Shown here in pieces: positions 1 to 4,564 of a stretch of 6,691 nt of DNA. The DNA lies in assembly GCA_964452725.1 (NCBI GenBank), contig CAYVMX010000023.1, positions 1 through 6,691 of the forward strand, given 5' to 3'. The notes beneath the pieces were generated by a model that saw only the letters and a list, made by a program, of their open reading frames with translations, had not been told where the DNA came from and did no database searches. How positions within the stretch are numbered: position 1 is the first letter of the stretch; the number at the start of each line of letters is the position of its first letter. A program made the translations under genes and the position numbers. The DNA comes from CAYVMX01 sp964452725 (GTDB taxonomy: Bacteria > Patescibacteriota > Gracilibacteria > JAHISY01).

Positions 1-75
1 ACTCTTGGCGTTTCGCCAGAGTTCATTCTAGGTCGTCTTTCTCTACTGCATTTTGAATGTTTAGGATTTGCTTAA
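1..75 (+). CDS. C-terminal fragment of an unidentified protein
   Basis: Frame 1 is open from the window edge for 24 codons and stops at TAA (73-75). The last residues are hydrophobic and leucine-rich (LSLLHFECLGFA). A strong intrinsic terminator begins 5 nt after the stop, which is the main reason to choose this frame; frame 3 is also open to about position 54. The pattern of a Leu-rich helix followed by a Gly near the C-terminus faintly resembles the end of a winged-helix domain such as the one closing DprA, but the fragment is too short to identify. Confidence 0.35.
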   Translation, partial: TLGVSPEFILGRLSLLHFECLGFA

Positions 76-80
76 AAGAT

Positions 81-105
81 ACCCAGCTTATTGAGTTGGG
101 TTTTT
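81..105 (+). terminator. Rho-independent terminator
   Basis: ACCCAGCT (81-88) pairs with AGTTGGGT (94-101) as 8 pairs including one G-T wobble, around a 5-nt loop, and the stem runs directly into a T tract (101-105). It lies just after the TAA at 73-75 and would end the plus-strand transcript entering from the left. Confidence 0.6.
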
Positions 106-141
106 GGTGTAGAAAATCTCCTGTAGCTCTTCTTTGGGAAA

Positions 142-256
142 TCCTCCCCAGCCCTCCTTTTCAAAGGAGGGAGCAAGTGGAGCTCCTAATTATCCCCCTT
201 ACGAAAGGAGGTCGCCTCGCTCAGAATGACAAATGTGGAGGGCAGGCGAGATAGGA
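142..256. repeat. Palindrome-rich intergenic spacer
   Basis: No gene is supported here. CCCTCCTTT (152-160) and AAAGGAGGG (163-171) form a perfect 9-bp hairpin with a 2-nt loop. A second, weaker palindrome pairs CC-CCTT (194-200) with AAGG-GG (205-211) with one mismatch. The following stretch GTCGCCTCGCTCAGAATGAC (211-230) resembles interspersed short repeats common in many uncultured bacterial genomes. No T tract follows the hairpins on the minus strand, so they are poor intrinsic terminators for the transporter gene that ends at 257. Confidence 0.5.
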
Positions 257-586
257 TCACTCTACGACACCGCTGCTTGTGACCAAAACCAAACCTACAA
301 CAATCACTCCCATACCGATGAATTGCAAGGTGGTGATGTTTTCCTTGAAGAAGAAATAACCAAAGAGGGTAATCAAAATCACTGAAATGGATATCCAAAG
401 AATATTGGTGATTGCCATGCCTTCGAACTGCAAAGACTTGGCAAAGAAAAACCCCGCTCCGCCAAATCCCAACACTGTCCCTGCGAGCCACCAGGGGTTT
501 TGATTCACACTCCACAGTTTCGCTGCTACTACTCCGAAGAGGTCGAGTAGATTGATAATGGCGACGTAAAGAACAAATTGAGACAT
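257..586 (-). CDS. Small multidrug resistance (SMR/EmrE-like) four-helix transporter
   Basis: A 109-residue protein with four hydrophobic helices at about 3-24, 31-53, 55-79 and 86-104, the size and topology of SMR exporters, which work as dual-topology dimers in the inner membrane and swap protons for small cations. It aligns without gaps to EmrE at an offset of one: D15 stands where EmrE has the essential E14, K23 matches K22, W64 matches W63, and G91/G98 match the helix-4 dimer glycines G90/G97. EmrE Y60 and Y40 are replaced by N61 and F41, so the substrate is probably not a typical aromatic drug cation. The ATG at 586 is preferred over an in-frame ATG at 646, which would overlap the reductase end and add a non-membrane tail. 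It lies 32 nt downstream of the reductase on the same strand, probably one transcript; no Shine-Dalgarno site is visible. The stop is TGA. Confidence 0.8.
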   Translation of the reverse strand: MSQFVLYVAIINLLDLFGVVAAKLWSVNQNPWWLAGTVLGFGGAGFFFAKSLQFEGMAITNILWISISVILITLFGYFFFKENITTLQFIGMGVIVVGLVLVTSSGVVE

Positions 587-618
587 TGGTTGAACGAAAC
601 AAAATCTAACGAGCCAAA

Positions 619-2916
619 TTACTTCTTCCGGATCTGTAGTCGCCACTGTGTACCCTCCGCCTCGACACCGAGGATTTCATGTCCGTCGGCTTTGACACTC
701 AGTGGTACATTCTCCTTCGGTTCGCCGTCGTCGAGCAGCACATCGAGTCGCGCGCCTTTGGGGAGCTTTTCCAGCTTGAGTTTTGTCTTCACATAGTTCA
801 TCGGACAGGCGACACCCGACAGGTCGTAAGTCTCGACCTCATCGCTGGCTGGTACTACTTTGTTAAATTCAGTATCGCTCTTTGCCATCGCAGCGCCTTT
901 GATCGCGAGCTTGGCTTTGTCCACCAGCTCGTGGCAGGCGGCGAGGAAGTCTTTGATCAAGTTCATATTGTCAGGGTTAGCTTTGTCTGCCAGTCCAGTG
1001 TACTTAGTGTCTAGTTTGCTCGCGGCGATGAGGTTTTTTTCCACTTCGCTCCAAGTCTCTGCCTCAGCTGGTTCGAGTCCCTCGGGGATTAGTATGGCTT
1101 TGGCGGCGTAGAGGACGGCTTTCTCCAGATGTTCGCTAGCTTCCTCAGGAGTCTGCTCGGCGAGATAGAGCTCGCGGTCGGCCTCGGCGATACCGACGTC
1201 GAGCAGGCTGACGACCATACCAGCACACTCACCGCTGCTGATTTCGAGTTTGAATGGTTTGTCTTCACCGTAGTCGACTTTGAAAGTGTCGAGCTGATCG
1301 GCTGCGACTGTCGTGAATTCAGCGAGTTCCGCCTTCAAGCTCTCGGTACCGACGCGTAGCGACCAGTCGGAGAAGTCTTCGGCGTCGTTCTTTTCAGTGA
1401 GCCATTTGTTGACCAGTTTCTCTGTCGCGGTGGGGAGGTGGTGGGCAGGGATCTTGCCCAGTGGCGTTCCGAAGCGGGTTTTTTCCTGAGCGCTTTTGCC
1501 ACCGACGAGCACTTCGAAAGCAGGGAGCTGGACACCGTCGATCGTCAGACTCGCGCCTTGAAAGCCGAGTCCAGCGATGCGATGCTGACCACAGCTACTT
1601 GGACAGCCATTGACATGGATTTTCAAACCTTCAAGAGCTTCCCAGCCTTTCTCTGCGAAGAGTTTTTGCAACTCGCGCGTCAGTCCACGGGCTTTCGTGA
1701 TACCCAGTAGGCAAGTGTCACTACCCGGACAGGAGACGATGTCCGCGGCACGCTCGATATCCGCGGCGGCAAGGTTGAGTTTTTTTAGCTCAGTGTACAG
1801 GTCAGCAAGTTTCGTTCCGTCGACGTTGGCGATGAGGAATTTCTGCCGGACAGTCGTGCGCAGCTCAGGTTGGACAGAGTATTTTTCTGTCAGGTCGGCG
1901 AGTTGGCGTAGCTCATCGGTTTGGTAGTTGCCCAGCTTACAGTTTACGTATACGGCGTAGAGTCCGGCTTGCTTCTGGGCGACGACGTTCGTCTCGTACC
2001 AAGCTGCTAGTTCACTATCAGCGCTAGATAAGTCGAACTCCGTACCTGTGGCAGTAGAGTCTGCTGCCCACTCGATCGGCACAACTTTGCGACTTGTGTC
2101 CGCCTGTACCGCCGCTAGCTCCGTGTCAAAGAGTTTTTTGAAATCAGCGAAACCGAGGTCGAGAATAAGGAACTTCAGGCGTGCGCGGTAGATATTCTTT
2201 CGATTGCCATGCCGATCGAAGACACGAATGGCTGCCTCCATGTAATCCACAATCTCCTCGGCGGATACCCAATCAGCCAGTACATACGCTGCGCGAGCGA
2301 GTGCGCCGAGTCCGCCGCCGACATACAGCTTGAAACCTTTGACTCCGTCGCGTACTTCTGCGATACCACCGAAGTCGTTGATCCCGATCAGGGCGCGGTC
2401 TGTCGCACTGCCAGAGAAAGCTACTTTGAATTTACGCGGCATATTTTGGTTCAAAGGATTTCGCAGGAAGTGTCGGAAAACCTGCTCGGCGACAGGTTGG
2501 ATATTGAAAGCTTCATCAGGTGTGAGACCAGCGAGCTCGTCGCCTGTGATCGCACGGACACAGTTGCCACAGCCTTCGCGGCTAGTTAGATCTACTTTTG
2601 CTAGTGCTGTGAAAACCTCGGGGATTTTTTGGAGATCGACGAAGTGGTACTGGATCGCTTGACGATCTGTAATGTGCCCCATGCCAGTTGAGTATTGTTC
2701 ACCGACATCTGCCAGTGTACGTGCTTGAGCTGGCGTTAGTCGACCGTATGAGACTTTGATTCGGATCATCTGCACGCCGCTCTGTCGCTGTCCGTAGACG
2801 CCATTTACAAGTCGGAATCTCTTAAACAATGGCTCTTCATAGCGTCCAGCGTACATTTTTAGAGCGGCTCGAAAATCCTTAATATCTTTGGCGAGAGCAG
2901 GAGAGATATCTGACAT
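619..2916 (-). CDS. Siroheme nitrite/sulfite reductase with C-terminal TusA-like domain
   Basis: A 765-residue cytoplasmic protein. Residues 1-510 form a duplicated ferredoxin-type sulfite/nitrite reductase: siroheme and a 4Fe-4S cluster catalyse six-electron reduction of sulfite to sulfide (or nitrite to ammonia). The cluster signature is complete: C396-x5-C402 and C438-x3-C442. Residues matching the anion-binding set of E. coli CysI (R83, R153, K215, K217) appear as R85, R121, K162 and K164. Residues 540-680 are an acidic, mostly helical region with no family I can name; a HEPN-like helical bundle is possible. Residues 695-765 form a TusA/SirA-type sulfur-carrier fold with C704 as candidate persulfide cysteine, but with CPMN where classic TusA has CPxP. 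Joining a sulfide producer to a sulfur carrier suggests product relay, which is inference. Sulfite rather than nitrite is favoured by the TusA fusion only. The ATG lies at the edge of a MITE-like insertion; no Shine-Dalgarno site precedes it. The stop is TAA. Confidence 0.9.
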   Translation of the reverse strand: MSDISPALAKDIKDFRAALKMYAGRYEEPLFKRFRLVNGVYGQRQSGVQMIRIKVSYGRLTPAQARTLADVGEQYSTGMGHITDRQAIQYHFVDLQKIPEVFTALAKVDLTSREGCGNCVRAITGDELAGLTPDEAFNIQPVAEQVFRHFLRNPLNQNMPRKFKVAFSGSATDRALIGINDFGGIAEVRDGVKGFKLYVGGGLGALARAAYVLADWVSAEEIVDYMEAAIRVFDRHGNRKNIYRARLKFLILDLGFADFKKLFDTELAAVQADTSRKVVPIEWAADSTATGTEFDLSSADSELAAWYETNVVAQKQAGLYAVYVNCKLGNYQTDELRQLADLTEKYSVQPELRTTVRQKFLIANVDGTKLADLYTELKKLNLAAADIERAADIVSCPGSDTCLLGITKARGLTRELQKLFAEKGWEALEGLKIHVNGCPSSCGQHRIAGLGFQGASLTIDGVQLPAFEVLVGGKSAQEKTRFGTPLGKIPAHHLPTATEKLVNKWLTEKNDAEDFSDWSLRVGTESLKAELAEFTTVAADQLDTFKVDYGEDKPFKLEISSGECAGMVVSLLDVGIAEADRELYLAEQTPEEASEHLEKAVLYAAKAILIPEGLEPAEAETWSEVEKNLIAASKLDTKYTGLADKANPDNMNLIKDFLAACHELVDKAKLAIKGAAMAKSDTEFNKVVPASDEVETYDLSGVACPMNYVKTKLKLEKLPKGARLDVLLDDGEPKENVPLSVKADGHEILGVEAEGTQWRLQIRKK
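2907..2914. repeat. Target site duplication, left copy
   Basis: TATCTGAC directly abuts the left inverted repeat of the MITE-like element and is repeated exactly at 2991-2998. On the minus strand it encodes the start of the reductase (third base of ATG plus TCA GAT). Confidence 0.6.
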
Positions 2917-2990
2917 TGGAAAGTATTAATTTTAAAGGGCAGTCAACAGACTGACAGCTTAGCAGATTTTCCATCTTTTGACTTTCCAAT
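2915..2990. mobile_element. 76-bp MITE-like element with TIRs and 8-bp TSD
   Basis: The element starts with ATTGGAAAGT (2915-2924) and ends with the exact reverse complement ACTTTCCAAT (2981-2990). Immediately outside both ends is the same 8-mer TATCTGAC, in direct orientation. Inverted termini flanked by a direct target duplication with no intervening bases is the classic mark of transposition, and the element is too short to code, so it would be a non-autonomous element mobilised in trans by a transposase that makes 8-bp duplications. Inside is a small palindrome CAGTC/GACTG (2940-2944/2949-2953). The element fills most of the gap between the reductase and tRNA-Lys and carries a promoter-like pair facing the reductase. 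No parental insertion sequence is in the window. Confidence 0.65.
2929..2957 (-). promoter_or_regulatory. Candidate sigma-70 promoter of the reductase operon
   Basis: On the minus strand CTGTCA (2957-2952, four of six to consensus) is separated by 17 nt from TAAAAT (2934-2929, five of six). Transcription would begin about 6 nt before the ATG, giving an almost leaderless mRNA, consistent with the missing Shine-Dalgarno site. Both boxes lie inside the MITE-like element. Confidence 0.3.
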
Positions 2991-3011
2991 TATCTGACTT
3001 TCGCGTAAAAT
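2984..3011 (+). promoter_or_regulatory. Candidate tRNA-Lys promoter
   Basis: TAAAAT (3006-3011) lies 16 nt before the tRNA, the right place for a -10 box with a short leader. The best -35 at normal spacing is the weak TTCCAA (2984-2989, 16-nt spacer), which straddles the right end of the MITE-like element; TTGACT (2978-2983) is a better box but 22 nt away. If real, the insertion rewired the upstream half of this promoter. Confidence 0.3.
2991..2998. repeat. Target site duplication, right copy
   Basis: TATCTGAC directly follows the right terminal inverted repeat and is identical and co-oriented with 2907-2914. Confidence 0.6.
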
Positions 3012-3027
3012 CCTTTGGCTCTAGCGT

Positions 3028-3103
3028 GGATCAGTAGCTCAGTTGGTAGAGCATCCGGCTCTTAACCGGCAGGTCCTGGGTTCGAATCCCAGCTGATCCA
3101 CCA
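3028..3103 (+). tRNA. tRNA-Lys(CTT)
   Basis: Complete cloverleaf: acceptor GGATCAG/CTGATCC, D arm GCTC/GAGC, anticodon loop CTCTTAA with anticodon CTT (reads AAG), T arm CTGGG/CCCAG with loop TTCGAAT, discriminator A and encoded CCA. The outermost anticodon-stem pair (27-43) is T opposite C, a mismatch. The CCA is also the first part of the hairpin that follows. Confidence 0.97.
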
Positions 3104-3141
3104 TGGAGGTTCTTGACCCGTAGAGTCAAGGTTCTTCATGG
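3101..3141 (+). other. CCA-anchored tRNA trailer hairpin (Lys copy)
   Basis: The outer stem pairs CCATGGAG (3101-3108) with CTTCATGG (3134-3141), one G-T wobble. GTT (3109-3111) faces GTT (3131-3133). The inner stem is CTTGAC/GTCAAG (3112-3117/3125-3130) with a 7-nt loop. Two further pairs (3100-3142, 3099-3143) reach into the tRNA. No T tract follows, so it is not a standard terminator. A second possible partner for the left arm, AACCTCCGTG (3168-3177), would give ten pairs with 3102-3111. Confidence 0.7.
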
Positions 3142-3205
3142 TGATTGTACTGGGCTAGCACTCATTCAACCTCCGTGTTATTACGACTTCACGTTCACCC
3201 CGCTG

Positions 3206-3246
3206 CCAGCCAAAACCTCCCCACTTTGTGGGGAGAACTTGTCTGG
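3206..3246 (-). terminator. CCA-anchored trailer hairpin after tRNA-Leu, terminator-like
   Basis: Read on the minus strand: CCAGACAA pairs with TTGGCTGG (7 of 8), GTT faces GTT, and CTCCCCAC/GTGGGGAG is a perfect 8-bp inner stem with an AAA loop. The inner stem is followed by GTTTT, so the inner part can act as an intrinsic terminator of the Cys-Leu tRNA transcript, while the outer stem pairs the tRNA's own CCA. Confidence 0.65.
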
Positions 3247-3331
3247 TGCCGGGGGCGAGACTTGAACTCGCACGAGGTTTAACCCTCAAAGGATTTTAAG
3301 TCCTCCGTGTCTACCATTTCACCACCCCGGC
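3244..3331 (-). tRNA. tRNA-Leu(TAA)
   Basis: Class II tRNA of 88 nt including encoded CCA. Acceptor GCCGGGG/CCCCGGC, anticodon loop CTTAAAA with anticodon TAA (reads TTA and TTG), long variable arm with an AGG/CCT stem, T loop TTCAAGT, discriminator A. It lies downstream of tRNA-Cys on the same strand. Confidence 0.97.
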
Positions 3332-3341
3332 ATTTATCAAA

Positions 3342-3350
3342 AGTTTAACA
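3342..3350 (-). promoter_or_regulatory. Candidate extended -10 for tRNA-Leu
   Basis: On the minus strand TGTTAAACT fits the extended -10 form TGnTAnnnT and ends 10 nt before the tRNA. No -35 is visible; that position falls in the tRNA-Cys fragment. tRNA-Leu could instead be read through from tRNA-Cys. Confidence 0.25.
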
Positions 3351-3360
3351 GGAAAAGATT

Positions 3361-3378
3361 TGGAGGCCACGACCAGAT
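3361..3378 (-). repeat. 18-nt duplicate of the tRNA-Cys 3' end
   Basis: TGGAGGCCACGACCAGAT is identical to 3532-3549, the last 18 nt of the intact tRNA-Cys gene (end of T loop, 3' T stem, acceptor 3' strand, discriminator, CCA). Identity starts exactly at the CCA end and ends in the T loop. Such a direct repeat is the usual footprint of integration at a tRNA 3' end; a partial local duplication is the alternative. Downstream of this fragment's CCA there is no trailer hairpin, unlike the intact copy. Confidence 0.7.
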
Positions 3379-3380
3379 AA

Positions 3381-3439
3381 TTGGGCTGCGCCCAAGCGGA
3401 TTGCGTCGCTCAGACATTGCTAAACAAGTTTAGCATGTC
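3381..3439. repeat. Two palindromes in the spacer between tRNA-Cys copies
   Basis: TTGGGC/GCCCAA (3381-3386/3390-3395) is a perfect hairpin with a 3-nt loop. GACAT-GCTAAAC and GTTTAGC-ATGTC (3413-3425/3428-3439) form a 12-bp stem with one bulged T and a 2-nt loop. The intervening GGATTGCGTCGCTCAGACAT resembles short interspersed repeats of the TCATTGCGAGCGACGCAATCC type. No coding gene is supported between 3379 and 3491. Confidence 0.5.
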
Positions 3440-3491
3440 ATTCGCTATCCTCGTCCTTCGAACTGTACCAATTCTCACCAGATCCTGACAA

Positions 3492-3534
3492 TCACACAAA
3501 ACCTGCCTACCGCAGGCAGGCAGAACTTGTGTGG
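3492..3534 (-). other. CCA-anchored trailer hairpin after tRNA-Cys, terminator-like
   Basis: On the minus strand CCACACAA pairs with TTGTGTGA (7 of 8), GTT faces GTT, and CTGCCTGCC/GGTAGGCAG is a 9-bp inner stem with one G-T wobble and a TGC loop. The inner stem is followed by GTTTTG, giving weak terminator character; tRNA-Leu lies downstream on the same strand, so termination may be partial. Confidence 0.7.
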
Positions 3535-3606
3535 AGGCCACGACCAGATTCGAACTGGTGAATGAAGGTTTTGCAAACCTCTGCCTTACCACTTGGCTAC
3601 GTGGCC
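3532..3606 (-). tRNA. tRNA-Cys(GCA)
   Basis: Complete cloverleaf of 75 nt including encoded CCA. Acceptor GGCCACG/CGTGGCC, D stem GCC/GGC, anticodon loop TTGCAAA with anticodon GCA (reads TGC and TGT), T arm ACCAG/CTGGT with loop TTCGAAT. The discriminator is T, the known identity base of bacterial tRNA-Cys. It follows the amidohydrolase gene by 26 nt on the same strand. Confidence 0.97.
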
Positions 3607-3618
3607 TTTTGGACGGAT

Positions 3619-3627
3619 ATTTTAGCA
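3619..3627 (-). promoter_or_regulatory. Extended -10 for tRNA-Cys
   Basis: TGCTAAAAT on the minus strand is a textbook extended -10 (TGnTAnnnT) in the 26-nt gap between the amidohydrolase stop and tRNA-Cys, ending 12 nt before the tRNA. No good -35 is seen, as is common with extended -10 promoters. Confidence 0.35.
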
Positions 3628-3632
3628 GAAAA

Positions 3633-4436
3633 TCAAAGTTTCAGATATTCGGCTAGTTGATTGACTGCTTTGTTTATACCATTGCGCAATATTTTGAGTG
3701 CTACCATGTCGTTGCGTCCTGAGAGTGGATTGTGGATCATATTAAGGTTGTATTCGAGCTGGACGGCATAGATTTTGCAACCAGCATGATTTTTGAGACC
3801 GTGCTCTACTACCCAGCGGACCGCATAGCCACCACGATAGATATGATTGATCTCTACACCGAGTCCAGTTTGTTCTTTGAGGTTTTTTTGAAAAACTTTC
3901 ATTGCGTTGCTAGGCAGAGAGGTGGCTTGGGCATATGAGCGTACACGAGCACCGCGGTTACGACTACCGAGATTGGAGATCACCATACTTGGTAGATACA
4001 TATGCTTGTCATCGAGAGGGTGATCGACAGCGGCATTGTGGTGATCTATAAAGAAGACCTTTTTGTGACCCTTTTCAAAGAGAGTATGAATATCTTGAAT
4101 AATTTGTTCGTAGTGCGGAAACCAATTTTTACCTAGTAATTCGGCTTTTTCTAGTGTGGTCAAATCCTTACCAGGTTTCCAGACGGTATTATTGCGGAAA
4201 TCTTTTTCACGAAAGGCAGTCTCGGGAGTTGGTGCACGGTTGAGGTCGCCGAGTAGACGATGGTGTTTCGCATAATATACTGAATAAGCCCGTGGGTGAC
4301 GACAGGTCTGAATAGTGAAAGGATCGGAGCAATTCCAAATCTCTTTGGGAGTTAGTAGCATACGCCGTTTAAACTTCGTCGGCACGGTCGAGTGGGCGTG
4401 TGGGGCGGAAATGATGATAGGAAGTTTTTTGACCAC
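3633..4436 (-). CDS. N-formylglutamate amidohydrolase (FGase/HutG) family protein
   Basis: A 267-residue protein of normal family length. Known members are cytoplasmic metallohydrolases that split N-formylglutamate into formate and glutamate at the end of some histidine-degradation routes. Family motifs seen: SAPHAHSTVP near the N-terminus (H13, H15), GDLNR (63-67), WFPHY (105-109), IDHHNA (130-135) as the usual metal/catalytic D-H block, GGYAV (202-206) and VQLEYN (225-230) with E228. The strand-loop PH-x-H differs from the more usual PHSG. No histidine-degradation gene accompanies it, so substrate is open; related bacteria use this family for other N-acyl substrates. The start codon is GTG (read on the minus strand), with an extended -10 just 6 nt upstream and no Shine-Dalgarno site, so the mRNA is probably leaderless. 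The stop is TGA. It diverges from the Rieske/glutamate-synthase gene, and both touch glutamate chemistry by annotation only. Confidence 0.85.
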   Translation of the reverse strand: MVKKLPIIISAPHAHSTVPTKFKRRMLLTPKEIWNCSDPFTIQTCRHPRAYSVYYAKHHRLLGDLNRAPTPETAFREKDFRNNTVWKPGKDLTTLEKAELLGKNWFPHYEQIIQDIHTLFEKGHKKVFFIDHHNAAVDHPLDDKHMYLPSMVISNLGSRNRGARVRSYAQATSLPSNAMKVFQKNLKEQTGLGVEINHIYRGGYAVRWVVEHGLKNHAGCKIYAVQLEYNLNMIHNPLSGRNDMVALKILRNGINKAVNQLAEYLKL

Positions 4437-4442
4437 GCCTCT

Positions 4443-4451
4443 ATTGTATCA
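4443..4451 (-). promoter_or_regulatory. Extended -10 for the amidohydrolase gene
   Basis: TGATACAAT on the minus strand matches TGnTATAAT at all but one position and ends 6 nt before the GTG. Transcription would begin at or next to the start codon, giving a leaderless mRNA. Confidence 0.4.
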
Positions 4452-4524
4452 AGGATTTGTTCAAAGTAAGAATATCAAATTAAGTTGGTGTTAAAAGTGT
4501 TAGTTAAAAGTTTGGTTATCTCTA

Positions 4525-4554
4525 TTGAGAAGGAGTAAAGTCACTGAGATTAAT
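4525..4554 (+). promoter_or_regulatory. Candidate promoter or RBS region of the Rieske fusion gene
   Basis: TTGAGA (4525-4530, five of six to -35) and ATTAAT (4549-4554, four of six to -10) are 18 nt apart and would start transcription about 4 nt before the ATG at 4565. The same stretch holds AAGGAG (4530-4535), a perfect Shine-Dalgarno core but 29 nt from that ATG; it is 8 nt from an in-frame CTG (4544). The two readings exclude each other in practice. Confidence 0.25.
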
Positions 4555-4564
4555 CCGTTCGCCT

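Noticed and set aside
2..21. Hairpin CTC-TGGCG/CGCCA-GAG at the left edge
   Set aside because: It has no T tract and lies inside the likely coding frame ending at 75, so it is probably a chance fold in coding sequence.
57..254. Open frame of 65 codons on the plus strand
   Set aside because: It overlaps the terminator at 81-105 and the palindromic repeats at 152-211, has no start signal and reads like translated repeat.
186..602. Open frame of 138 codons on the minus strand
   Set aside because: It runs in another frame across the SMR gene, whose membrane helices and EmrE-matching residues make that frame the real one.
3361..3549. CRISPR array
   Set aside because: Only two copies of an 18-nt repeat, one of them inside a tRNA gene; no regular spacers and no cas genes.
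3410..3592. Open frame of 60 codons on the minus strand
   Set aside because: It covers most of the tRNA-Cys gene and its trailer, so it cannot be a normal coding region.
4439..4527. Second possible MITE: CTCTATTG repeated at 4439-4446 and 4520-4527
   Set aside because: The 8-bp direct repeat encloses 73 bp, close to the other element, but the ends are not inverted repeats and an 8-mer repeat in a 130-bp spacer is not rare.
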